Below, piece by piece: positions 35,260 to 47,928 of a stretch of DNA of 64,000 nt. A model generated the notes under the pieces. That model saw only the letters and a list, made by a program, of their open reading frames with translations, did no database searches and was not told the DNA's origin. Each line of letters opens with the position of its first letter. Position 1 is the first letter of the stretch. Source of the stretch: Tetracentron sinense (lineage: Eukaryota; Streptophyta; Magnoliopsida; Trochodendrales; Trochodendraceae); assembly GCA_015143295.1 (NCBI GenBank), contig CM026556.1, positions 23,250,547-23,314,546 of the forward strand, written 5' to 3'. The position numbers were made by a program, and so were the translations under genes.

Positions 35260-38200
35260 ATGAGTACTCTAAGAGAAGGAGGATCCGTCTCTCGTCCACC
35301 ACTTTTGATGGAAATAATTATGCATACTGGAAAGCTAGAATGAGAGCCTTTCTCAAATCAATAGACGAGAGAATTTGGATGTCTATACAGAATGGGTGGA
35401 TTACGCCCATAAAAACTGTAGGTGATTTGACTGTCGTCAAATATTCTGATGAATGGACCAGAGAAGAGCTTGATTCAAGTGGATGGAACACTAAAGGTCT
35501 CAATGCTATCTTTACTGCAGTCACTGCTGAGGAATTCAGACGAATTTCTTCATGTGAAACAGCAAAGGAGGCTTGGGACATTCTTGAAATTACCCATGAG
35601 GGTACTACCACTGTTAAAATCTCAACAACTCCAAATGTTAACCACCAAATTTGAACATTTAAACATGGAAGACAATGACACTTTTGATGAATTCTATGCA
35701 AAACTTAGTGACATTGTCAACGCTAGTTTCAATTTAGGTGAGAAAATATCTGAGTCCAAAATAGTTAGAAAAGTCCTTAGATCTCTCCCAGAGAGATTTC
35801 AACCCAAAGTCACTGCAATCGAAGAGAGTAAAAATGTTGACTCTCTGAAGATTGAGGAATTGGTTGGATCACTCCAAACCTATGAACTCAATCTACGTCC
35901 ATCCAAGAAGAATAAATATTTAGCCTTGAAAACCATCAAGGAAACTTTGGATGAGGATGACAGTGATGGAGATATGAATGAGGAAGAAATGGCTCTTTTC
36001 GTTAAAAAATTTTGAAAATTTTTTAGAACGAAAAAGAGATTTAATCCCAAACAGGGAGGAAAACTTTTGAGAAGTCAAAGTCTAAGCCCTGGGAAAACAA
36101 GAAAAATTCCAAAAGTGGCGACAAGAAATCACAAGGTGTTCAATGTTATGAATGCCATGCCTTCGGTCATATTTCACCTAACTGTCCTAACAAGAAGAAG
36201 AGTAAGGGCAAGGTGATGAATGCCTGTTGGGGATGACAGTGATTCCGAGAATGAAGAATCGGACAGTTCCTCTTCAAGTGAAGATACTGGAAATCATACG
36301 GCTTTCACTGTTTCCCTTACTGGGATTCTTGAGACTACCTCTGCGGTTGATGAAAGGATAGAAGTGATGAGAGTATTCATACTGAGTCTAGTGATGACTT
36401 ACAGAAGAGTCAAACTGACTCTGAAAGTGATGAAGATTTGAAAACAACTTATGATAAGTTGTATGCTGAAAGTTTGAAACTGACTAAAACAAAATCTCTT
36501 TGAGCAAAAAACTCAAACTCATTCAAAATGAAAGAGATGTCTGTAAACTAGTAGCAGAAGAGAAGAGTGCACTAGTTAGTTAGTTGGAAAATGAAAAAGA
36601 AGCATTTGTTATAAAAGTTCAATGTCTTTTGGAAGAGAATGTCTCATTGACTAATGTGGTCAGAAAATTAGAAGTTGAAAGAGACACTTCCATGAAAGAA
36701 ATTGAAGAGTTAAGAATTCTGCAAATGGAGCTGGAAACTTTTAAAGTTTCTCTTGTTGATAAGGTGAAATTTCTTGAAAAAGAACATCAAATTACCCTTA
36801 AAGACAAGACTGACTTGATTCAGAAGGTCTATACTCTTGAAAAAGAAGTAAGAATGTTTGGTAACACTAGCTGCCTAGATGAATTAGTTAGAAAGTATGG
36901 ATCAAATTCTAGTAGATCTGGGATAGGACATGTTGACACACCAACTGGTCCTTTAGCTGTTGGAACAATGGCTAGTGCAGTGTTTGAGCCAATACATTCT
37001 GAACCTAAAGAAAATTTACCTTCTACATCAAGTACTAAGGCTTATACAAATTTTGTAACGCCTAGAAATACAGCTCCTAGAGTGAATGCTTTAAGGAATC
37101 AAATTCCAGTTAGAAGAAATCTTCCTCCTCTACCAAGATTCATACCCACATGTCACTTTTGTGGTGTGAGAGGTCACATTCGACCTAATTGTAATGCATT
37201 TAGGAGAGCTCCCCGAAATGGTTCATGGAATCAAAATCTAAGTCAAGGGACTCTTCAAAGGCAGATTCAGGTTCTAGCTGAAAAGTCTAGAATGTTGAGC
37301 GATGATGTTAATAGAATTGCTCATATCTCTAGGACAAGGACTGGTCAATTTATTCCAAATGATTATTCAAGAGGAAATAATTTGACTTATCAAAAAACTA
37401 GAACTGAACAAAACAGAAAAAGGTCAAGAAGGACAAAAAGGAAAAAGGTCTTTACTACACAGATTAATGATCAAAGATCTAAACAAAGTTTAAAGACTGT
37501 GTATGTGAGAAAGGAAGACCTTAAGTGCTTTGTCATTCATACTGCCTTGAAAGCCCAAAACACAGAAATGTGGTACTTCGACAGTGGGTGTTCTCGGCAT
37601 ATGACAGGTAACAAGTCCTTATTTATTCAATTTGAGGACTGTCCTGATGGGACTGTTACTTTTGGTGATGGAAGCAAGTCTTTAGTCAAAGGAAAGGGTA
37701 TCATCAATTCACCAGGCATACCTAAATTGAAAGATGCCTTGTTTGTTGAAGGACTGAAAGCTAATTTAATTAGCATAAGTCAACTATGTGATGATAATCA
37801 TGCTGTGCACTTTACCCAAAATAAATGCTTAGTCATTAATGGTAAAGGTAAGTGTGTTCTAGAAGGATTGAGAACCACTGACAATTGCTACGGCTTAACT
37901 CCCAGTCCTATTCCCTCAAATGTCTGTTATAAGACTAGAATTGAGGAGGTTGATTTGTGGCACCGAAGACTAGGTCACATGAACTTCAAAGACCTATGTA
38001 AAATCTCTAAGCAAGAGCTTGTGAGAGGTGTTCCCAAACTAGGAAAGCCTTCTACTGCTGTGTGTGGGCCATGCCAAATTGGTAAACAAATTAGGACCCC
38101 ACATAAGAAGACTTCAAGTATTGCTACTTCATATCCACTGGAATTAATTCATATGGACCTTATGGGTCCTACAAGAACTGAAAGTCTAGGTGGAAAGCGA

Positions 38201-40569
38201 TACATCCTAGTCATGGTTGATGATTTCTCTAGAATGTCATGGGTGGCATTTATAAGAGAGAAATCCGATGCTTTTGACAATTTCAAAAGTATTTGCCTGA
38301 AAATTCAAAATGAGAAAAGATGCCCAATCACTCGAATTCGAAGTGATCATGGAAAGGAGTTTGAAAACTCTAAGTACAACGACTTTTGTGATGAGTCGGG
38401 TATCAAACATGAATTTTCTGCACCTATTACACCTCAGCAGAATGGTGTAGTAGAGAGGAAGAACAGGGTTCTCCAAGAGATGGCTAGAGTTATGCTTCAT
38501 AACAACAATCTAGCTTCTCATTTCTGGGCTGAGGCAGTTCACACTGCTTGCTATATAGTTAATAGAGTTTTTGTAAGACCTGGAACAAGGAAAACCCCAT
38601 ATGAGTTATGGAATAACAAGAAACCTAGTGTCAAGTACTTTCGAGAATTCGGAAGTAAATGCTATATCCTTAAGGATAGAGAGCAACTGGGCAAATTTGA
38701 ATCCCGGAGTGATGAAGGGATATTTCTTGGGTATTCCACCAACAGTAGAGCTTATCGAGTGTATAACTTGAGAACCTCTACAATTATGGAGTCCATAAAT
38801 GTAGTTGTGGATGACTCCAGTGTTGAAAATGTGCAACGTGAGGATGATGAAAGTGCTGAAAATGTAAATGTTGAAATTATTTCAACACCACCTATTGATA
38901 AGCAAACATCTCCATCAAAACCTACACATCCTAGGGTCATGAGTCCTCACACCCCCACTGATATAATTGGTGATGTTGAAAGTGGAGTGAGAACGAGGAA
39001 ACAAATTGAAAATGAAGTTAGCTACATTTGCTATACTTCATCTTTTGAACCCAAGAATGTAGCTGAAGCTCTTGCAGATGATAATTGGATAAATGCAATG
39101 CAAGAAGAGTTACTTCAGTTTACTAGGAATGATGTTTGGTATTTAGTACCTAGGCCTAACAATACTAATGTGATAGGTACCAAATGGATTTTCAAGAACA
39201 AATCTGATGAAAAAGGTACTATCATAAGAGATAAGGCTAGGTTAGTTGCACAAGGATACACCCAAATTGAAGGTATTGACTTCGATGAAACTTTTGCTCC
39301 TGTAGCCAGGCTAGAATCAATAAGAATTCTTCTAGCTGTGGCTTGCCATATGAAATTCAAACTTTTTCAAATGGATGTTAAGAGTGCCTTTCTGAATGGC
39401 ATTCTACATGAGGAAGTCTATGTGGAACAACCAAAAGGGTTTGAAGATCCACATCACCTTGATCAAGTTTATCGACTAAAAAGGGCCCTCTATGGTTTAA
39501 AGCAAGCTCCAAGAGCTTGGTATGAGAGGCTGACTACTTATCTCTTGGAAAACGGATTTTCGAGAGGGGGAGTAGACAGAACCCTTTTCATAAAGAATGT
39601 GAAAGGTGATATTGTCATCGCCCAGATATATGTTGATGACATAGTATTTGGTTCCACATTAGACTTACATGCTCATTCATTTGCTGAACAAATGAAAATG
39701 AATTTCAAATGAGCATGGTTGGTGAGCTAAGTTTCTTCCTTGGTCTTCAGATCAAGCAATTGGATTCTGGGATCTCAGTATCTCAAATCAATATGCAAAA
39801 AATCTAGTGAAGAAATTTGGAATGAGTTCTGCTAAGCATGCTAGGACTCCTATGAGTACTACTATAAAGCTTAGTAAAGATACTTCAGGGAAGGATGTCG
39901 ATCAGACTAATTACAGAAGCATGATTGGTAGTTTGCTCTACCTAACTGCTACTAGACCCGACATAGCCTTTAGTGTTGGAGCATGTGCCCGTTATCAAGC
40001 AAATCCCAAAGAGTCTCACTTAGTTGCTGTCAAGCGTATCATTCGCTATGTGAGTGGAACTATGTCCTTAGGCCTCTGGTATTCTTTCGATACAAATGTC
40101 ATTGTTGTGAGGTATTCCGATGCTGATTGGGCTGGAAATACTGATGATAGGAAGAGCACCTCCGGCGGGTGTTTCTATATTGGAAACTGCTTGGTTGCTT
40201 GGCTTAGCAAAAAGCAGAATTCCATTTCCCTGTCTACAGCCGAGGCTGAGTATATAGCAGCTGGTAGTTGTTGCACCAAACTTCTGTGGATGAAACAGAT
40301 GTTGAAGGATTATGGGATTGATCAAGCACTATGATTGTGTATTGTGATAACACAAGTGCAATCAATATCTCCAAAAATCCTGTGCAACACTCTCGCACAA
40401 AGCATATAGACATTAGGCATCACTTCATCCGTGATCTTGTTGAGCAAAAGTTGTGTCTATTGAGTATGTCCAAACAGAGAATCAATATGCGGACATTCTC
40501 ACAAAACCTTTAGATTCCCTTAGGTTTGAACTCCTTAGGAAATCCATCGGTTTGTGCGGCGTTGAGTAA
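35260..40569 (+). pseudogene. Copy A gag-pol region, broken
   Basis: It is collinear with the open gag-pol frame of element C: Gag domain ([17 protein letters not shown]), two zinc knuckles, a long coiled-coil stretch, protease ([12 protein letters not shown]), the pre-integrase domain ([11 protein letters not shown]), integrase core, reverse transcriptase ([10 protein letters not shown]) and RNase H ([18 protein letters not shown]). The stretch from the coiled coil through reverse transcriptase is open; overall there are several breaks (roughly eight to ten). Confidence 0.9.
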
Positions 40570-41996
40570 TGGTGTACATGTTACATAGCCTATGTGTTCT
40601 TCATGTTTTATTTATGTCATAGAGCTATTTTTTTTGTTATTTTCTTTAAGTAATAAAAAAAACCAAAAACATTCAAAAATTGAAAAATATGCAAAAAATA
40701 ATGTGTTTGTATGACCTCATTTGTCCTATCTTTTTGCTAAATGTTATTTCCTTGAAATCATATTTAATCATATAATCCAAGAATAAATATTTCATAGGAT
40801 TGAATAAAATAGGATAGTTCAATTGTTGGTTCGATCTTGTGATTGAATTTGGTCATGCTAATTAACCTCAGTTAGAGTTGAGCATACAATGATGTTCTAA
40901 TTTGCACATGCACTCTGACTGATTCTTTGGATGGTTTTAGTTCCTATTTAAAGGTTCTGATATTATACCATATGGTTCCCTAGATTAATCAAATCTAGAA
41001 TAACCAATGTCATAAAAAATTCCATAAGGTGAGCCCCCTAGATATAAAAATTATTGACATGGAGAGGACTACCTGTGAGTTTGTGTGATAGCTACTAGTG
41101 AATGAAAACAGTGAGTAATGGCTACCTAGACAAACAGTAGATATCTATATGGATTGCTAGTGTGAAAGCCCCTACTGTCATTAGAAAGAGCTACCTTCTC
41201 ACTTGAGTGAAAGTCACCAGTGTGCTAGTGTCTATATATGTGTACTCCAAAAAGAATTTTCATAATGAGTACAATTTGACTGAAAAAGATATGAAATAAA
41301 TTTTATTAGTCAAATATGGGGTAAAAAATTGCTCATCAGATAAATATGGATGATTATTGGTTTTAAAAACTAGTTTTTGAAAAATTTTAGAGTCCCATTT
41401 GAAATATAATGTCAAAATCTAGATTAAGGAAGGAAACCAATTCAAAGAGTCAAGTAATGAATTTTTATTTCATATTCACATTACTTCTAATTGTATCTTG
41501 ACTCTGATTGTGAATTTGATGCAAATACCATATTTAATCACCGGTGAAAATCAATTAATGTTTACATAATCCTTGTTTATGCCTATACTTGATATATCAA
41601 TTCTTGGGTGATTATTATTTATGATTTTTATGAAATCACATGTTGCATATTTTTTTTTGGTCAGATGGTCATTTTGAGGTGAAAATGTATTTTCAATGTT
41701 CCATTGGTTGAGGGGGAGAAAATATTTTAACAGTGAACATTTTTGAAAAATTTTCAGACCACCGATCGCTCGGTGCTAAAGACCGATCGATCGGTCTTTC
41801 ATGAACAGTGTTATAAAACCCTCATTTCTATTTTTTTTTGTTCACTTGTTCTCCGACCTCCAGAGCGATCCCTCGGTTTCTTCTCCTCAAATCCTTCATA
41901 CGGTCATTCCTTTCTATTCTAAAGGTTTCCCAAGCATCTAAAAGGTAAGATTTGTGGATTTTCTTCGATTTAGATTGATTTCTCGTCTAATCTTCC
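40570..41996 (+). promoter_or_regulatory. Copy A spacer between pol and env-like gene, with promoter-like segment
   Basis: This 1.4-kb stretch is noncoding. It holds the short blocks shared with D and C (GCTACCTAGACAAACAGTAG, GCTAGTGTGAAAG at about 41130-41170). Near its end are two palindromes (ACCGATCGCTCGGT at 41761-41774, ACCGATCGATCGGT at 41782-41795) and a TATA-like TTATAAAA (41811-41818), 185 bases before the env-like ATG. Confidence 0.7.
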
Positions 41997-43283
41997 ATGG
42001 CTTTCGTTCTGTCGTTAATCCTTCTTGCCTATCTCATGTCTGGCGTTCCCAAACGTCGGAGGTTGGTCCTCAACAACCAAGAGGATCCTCCTCAAGATGA
42101 GGAAAACCTAGAGCCATCTACTTTCACTCCAATAGGGCATGGTATTTCCATTGGGGACAGACCAATTCGTAGAATCATTGATTCTACTGCTGAGAATCGC
42201 CAAAAGGCTTTGGCTGATAAAACTGGTAAAAACAAGGGTAAAGCCTCATCTTCCCATGCCAGTCTATCATCTTCTTTCATTAATCCTTCGGCTGCTCAAC
42301 TTTACCGTGAATATTTTAGCAAGAAGGCTATCATGGTTGAGCGTGGAATTCAAATTTCGGACTTTGCTGATTATTATCTTCCTAAACTCATTACCGATCG
42401 TAAATGGGAAGGTATTCTCCATCTATCATGTCCAGCTCCTATTCAGTTGGTTCAGGAATTTTATTCCAATTTTTCTGATATCAACTTGAAAACTTGGTCT
42501 TTCAAATCTAAAACTTTAGAAAAATCTGTGGTAATAATCCTGATTTAATTGCTGCTATTCTTGGTTGTCCTCGAGTTCCAAATGCTTATTATCCTTATAG
42601 ATATAAGACTGATGAGGATAAAGAACCCATGGAACAAGTTGTTACCTTTCTAAGTGGCACTCCTTCATTTTGGGTTGGTTCTCTTATTGAAGTGTCTAAA
42701 CTCACTAGGGATGCAAGACTTGTAAACCTAGTCATGAGTGCCAATATCCACCCAAAGGTTCATACTGCAGACCTTAGGGAAGAAAGAGCTCGTTTTCTAT
42801 TCAGTCTTCTTTGTGGGCATGATATTGATCTTGCAGCACATTTTATCGATTTGATGATCCAAGCTCATCGATCTGACACTGTAGTTGGAGCCCTTCCTTT
42901 TGGATCTCTTATCACTAAACTTCTTGGTTTACAAGGGGTATTTGCACCTCCTGATGCTCCTACTCGAGTACCTAAGGGTCCAATCAATAAAAGACCCTAT
43001 CTCAGAGTTTCTCACATGCCTCAGTTCGAGATACAGAGGAGGGAGCAGAAGTTGGTGTTGGGTCATCTCGTCCTCCACCGACCACTATGGATGATCTTGG
43101 GAGGATGATGAGAGAGATGCAGATGGATCTCCGGACTCATATTTCTTCATACGAGGAGTTTACTACAGAGGTTCGTGGTAGACTTGGATTTCTCGATGCA
43201 GCCGTGCTAGGAGTACAGAGAGATGTTCGAGATTTTCGGGCTTACTATGAGTCACAGCTCACTTCTGATGATGACCAGGAGTG
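41997..43283 (+). pseudogene. Copy A env-like gene, broken
   Basis: The sequence is nearly identical to the open env-like frame of copy B at 47929-49218 and related to that of C. It has about two breaks. The hydrophobic start, central plant-transposon-protein-like domain and C-terminal coiled coil can all be recognised. Confidence 0.85.
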
Positions 43284-43860
43284 ATAGTTCGTGATAGGAG
43301 TTTATCTTAGTCAAGTGCCAGTTTTATTTTGACATTTTGATGTATTTTGTCTTGGTTGTACTTAGTACAAACCTACTTGGATATTATTGACTTGCTATGG
43401 ATGTATACATTTGAATGGTTTATGCTCATTATTTTCTATCTCATCTCTTTCAATGGTTTATGCTTTCCTTTACTAATCCACCTTTGGCATTTCGAGTCAA
43501 AAGGGGAGAATGTGTTAAATTGTATTATACCTGTTATGGATGATGGATGAGATTTTGGAATACTAACCTGTTATGGATTGTGAATTGTGGAATTGTGAAT
43601 GGTTTTGACTGGTTATACATATTTCATTCTTATCCTATATGTTATTTCCCATGCTTCACAGGTTTTTGATTTAGCATGTGCAGGCAAACAGGTTCTAAGT
43701 TTGGTAAATCATGACAAGTTAACATGTCAAAAGTCATGTAATTATTTTTGAGTCATGTAAAGGTCAAAGGTCAATTTTCCATTTTTGAATCAATTGGGAA
43801 AATTCGAACCTAGTACATGAATTAGTCTTGTTTTGTCCCGGAATTGCCAAAGGGGGAGAT
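43284..43860 (+). other. Copy A 3' region and polypurine tract
   Basis: It is noncoding and ends in CCAAAGGGGGAGAT (43847-43860), the polypurine tract directly before the LTR start. Confidence 0.85.
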
Positions 43861-44669
43861 TGTAAATCCCTAAATAGGTGTTGGCAAATTCCGTGATCAT
43901 TAGATAGGTCAGTTGAGTCGAGTCGTCGAGTCATGTTTAACTTGTCAGAAGAGAAGAGCTAAAGCTTAAGGAAGATTGAAGAAAGTGAAGGAAAAAGCTT
44001 CTACTTCGGATCTAGACAGGTAATGGACTTAGAGACCCTACCTAGGTTGGATTTGACTTAGATAACCCTAAGAATACCTAGGAGGATATTTTAAGCCTAC
44101 CAAAGATATTTGATCTTAGTTGAATCAAATAAAAATAAAATGAAAATGGTTTTGGCAAAAATTCTGTCTCAACCGATCGCTCGGTATTGCGACCGATCGA
44201 TCGGTGGCCTACCGAGCGATCGGTGGCTATCGACTGGACCAAATATTTGTATGGGGAAATTTTCCAGAGAGGTGATTTAGAACCGAGCGATCGGTCATTA
44301 GAACCGATCGATCCGTTGGTGAACCGAGCGATCGGTAGTGAGCACCGATCGATCGGTCCCCGTAAAAAGAATTTTTCTTTTTCTGGATTCTTTTTTTAAC
44401 CCTATATAAACAACTTTTGAGAGACCTAATTCGTGTCTTTGAATTTTTGAAAGAGTAGAGGTCTAAGAAACTCTTCTAGGGTTTTTTTATTGCTTTTATT
44501 AGATCTTTGTTGATCCCTCCTCTTTCTTAGATCCTAGAGAATGCAAGTAGAGATCTAAACCTTTGATCTTGCATTGTGTGATTCAGATTGTATGAGATCC
44601 CTCTAGGGTTTGAAATTTACTAAATTGATTCACAACCCTACACCTTGTGTGTGTGTCCGGGGTTTGATA
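43861..44669 (+). repeat. Shared middle LTR of the array, incomplete
   Basis: It starts at TGTAAATCCC and is nearly identical to LTR1 and LTR3 for about 810 bases, including the palindrome cluster (44174-44358) and TATA box (about 44404). It then passes directly into pol sequence of copy B. It serves as the 3' LTR of A. Confidence 0.9.
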
Positions 44670-46500
44670 CAGTAGAGCTTATCGAGTGTATAACTTGAGA
44701 ACCTCTACAATTATGGAGTCCATAAATGTAGTTGTGGATGACTCCGGTGTTGAAAATGTGCAACGTGAGGATGATGAAAGTGCTGAAAATGTAAATGTTG
44801 AAATTATTTCAACACCACCTATTGATAAGCAAACATCTCCATCAAAACCTACACATCCTAGGGTCATGAGTCCTCACACCCCCACTGATATAATTGGTGA
44901 TGTTGAAAGTGGAGTGAGAACGAGGAAACAAATTGAAAATGAAGTTAGCTACATTTGCTATACTTCATCTTTTGAACCCAAGAATGTAGCTGAAGCTCTT
45001 GCAGATGATAATTGGATAAATGCAATGCAAGAAGAGTTACTTCAGTTTACTAGGAATGATGTTTGGTATTTAGTACCTAGGCCTAACAATACTAATGTGA
45101 TAGGTACCAAATGGATTTTCAAGAACAAATCTGATGAAAAAGGTACTATCATAAGAGATAAGGCTAGGTTAGTTGCACAAGGATACACCCAAATTGAAGG
45201 TATTGACTTCGATGAAACTTTTGCTCCTGTAGCCAGGCTAGAATCAATAAGAATTCTTCTAGCTGTGGCTTGCCATATGAAATTCAAACTTTTTCAAATG
45301 GATGTTAAGAGTGCCTTTCTGAATGGCATTCTACATGAGGAAGTCTATGTGGAACAACCAAAAGGGTTTGAAGATCCACATCACCTTGATCAAGTTTATC
45401 GACTAAAAAGGGCCCTCTATGGTTTAAAGCAAGCTCCAAGAGCTTGGTATGAGAGGCTGACTACTTATCTCTTGGAAAACGGATTTTCGAGAGGGGGAGT
45501 AGACAGAACCCTTTTCATAAAGAATGTGAAAGGTGATATTGTCATCGCCCAGATATATGTTGATGACATAGTATTTGGTTCCACATTAGACTTACATGCT
45601 CATTCATTTGCTGAACAAATGAAAAATGAATTTCAAATGAGCATGGTTGGTGAGCTAAGTTTCTTCCTTGGTCTTCAGATCAAGCAATTGGATTCTGGGA
45701 TCTCAGTATCTCAAATCAAATATGCAAAAAATCTAGTGAAGAAATTTGGAATGAGTTCTGCTAAGCATGCTAGGACTCCTATGAGTACTACTATAAAGCT
45801 TAGTAAAGATACTTCAGGGAAGGATGTCGATCAGACTAATTACAGAAGCATGATTGGTAGTTTGCTCTACCTAACTGCTACTAGACCCGACATAGCCTTT
45901 AGTGTTGGAGCATGTGCCCGTTATCAAGCAAATCCCAAAGAGTCTCACTTAGTTGCTGTCAAGCGTATCATTCGCTATGTGAGTGGAACTATGTCCTTAG
46001 GCCTCTGGTATTCTTTCGATACAAATGTCATTGTTGTGAGGTATTCCGATGCTGATTGGGCTGGAAATACTGATGATAGGAAGAGCACCTCCGGCGGGTG
46101 TTTCTATATTGGAAACTGCTTGGTTGCTTGGCTTAGCAAAAAGCAGAATTCCATTTCCCTGTCTACAGCCGAGGCTGAGTATATAGCAGCTGGTAGTTGT
46201 TGCACCAAACTTCTGTGGATGAAACAGATGTTGAAGGATTATGGGATTGATCAAAGCACTATGATTGTGTATTGTGATAACACAAGTGCAATCAATATCT
46301 CCAAAAATCCTGTGCAACACTCTCGCACAAAGCATATAGACATTAGGCATCACTTCATCCGTGATCTTGTTGAGCAAAAAGTTGTGTCTATTGAGTATGT
46401 CCAAACAGAGAATCAATATGCGGACATTCTCACAAAACCTTTAGATTCCCTTAGGTTTGAACTCCTTAGGAAATCCATCGGTTTGTGCGGAGTTGAGTAA
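44670..46500 (+). CDS. Copy B pol, downstream part (RT and RNase H)
   Basis: The open frame, about 600 codons long, covers only the back part of a copia pol: the linker after integrase, reverse transcriptase ([39 protein letters not shown]) and RNase H ([31 protein letters not shown]), ending [11 protein letters not shown]. Gag, protease and integrase are absent from copy B, and there is no primer site, so the copy cannot act alone. Confidence 0.9.
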
Positions 46501-47928
46501 TGGTGTACATGTTACATAGCCTATGTGTTCTTCATGTTTTATTTATGTCATAGAGCTATTTTTTTTGTTATTTTCTTTAAGTAATAAAAAAAAACCAAAA
46601 ACATTCAAAAATTGAAAAATATGCAAAAAATAATGTGTTTGTATGACCTCATTTGTCCTATCTTTTTGCTAAATGTTATTTCCTTGAAATCATATTTAAT
46701 CATATAATCCAAGAATAAATATTTCATAGGATTGAATAAAATAGGATAGTTCAATTGTTGGTTCGATCTTGTGATTGAATTTGGTCATGCTAATTAACCT
46801 CAGTTAGAGTTGAGCATACAATGATGTTCTAATTTGCACATGCACTCTGACTGATTCTTTGGATGGTTTTAGTTCCTATTTAAAGGTTCTGATATTATAC
46901 CATATGGTTCCCTAGATTAATCAAATCTAGAATAACCAATGTCATAAAAAATTCCATAAGGTGAGCCCCCTAGATATAAAAATTATTGACATGGAGAGGA
47001 CTACCTGTGAGTTTGTGTGATAGCTACTAGTGAATGAAAACAGTGAGTAATGGCTACCTAGACAAACAGTAGATATCTATATGGATTGCTAGTGTGAAAG
47101 CCCCTACTGTCATTAGAAAGAGCTACCTTCTCACTTGAGTGAAAGTCACCAGTGTGCTAGTGTCTATATATGTGTACTCCAAAAAGAATTTTCATAATGA
47201 GTACAATTTGACTGAAAAAGATATGAAATAAATTTTATTAGTCAAATATGGGGTAAAAAATTGCTCATCAGATAAATATGGATGATTATTGGTTTTAAAA
47301 ACTAGTTTTTGAAAAATTTTAGAGTCCCATTTGAAATATAATGTCAAAATCCAGATTAAGGAAGGAAACCAATTCAAAGAGTCAAGTAATGAATTTTTAT
47401 TTCATATTCACATTACTTCTAATTGTATCTTGACTCTGATTGTGAATTTGATGCAAATACCATATTTAATCACCGGTGAAAATCAATTAATGTTTACATA
47501 ATCCTTATTTATGTCTATACTTGATATATCAATTCTTGGGTGATTATTATTTATGATTTTTAAGAAATCACATGTTGCATATTTTTTTGGTCAGTTGGTC
47601 ATTTTGAGGTGAAAATGAATTTTCAATGTTCCATTGGTTGAGGGGGAGAAAAGGTTTTAATTGTAAAAATTTTTAAAAAATTTTCAGACCACCGATCGCT
47701 CGGTGCTAAAGACCGATCGATCGGTCTTTCGTGAACAGTGTTATAAAACCCTCATTTCTATTTTTTTTTGTTCACTTGTTCTCCGACCTCCAGAGCGATC
47801 CCTCGGTTCCTTCTCCTACAAATCCTTCAAACGGTCATTCCTTTCTATTCTAAAGGTTTCCCAAGCATCTAAAAGGTAAGATTTGTGGATTTTCTTCGAT
47901 TTAGATTGATTTTCTCGTCTAATCTTCC
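46501..47928 (+). promoter_or_regulatory. Copy B spacer between pol and env-like gene, with promoter-like segment
   Basis: This is the same noncoding spacer as in copy A, almost identical. Palindromes lie at 47691-47704 and 47712-47725, a TATA-like TTATAAAA at 47741-47748, and the env-like ATG at 47929. A possible splice donor, AAAAGGTAAGAT, lies about 55 bases before the ATG; no acceptor could be assigned. Confidence 0.7.

Noticed and set aside
42139-42489. 116-codon plus-strand frame, repeated at 48071-48421
   Set aside because: It is a shifted frame inside the env-like genes of A and B, identical only because the copies are.
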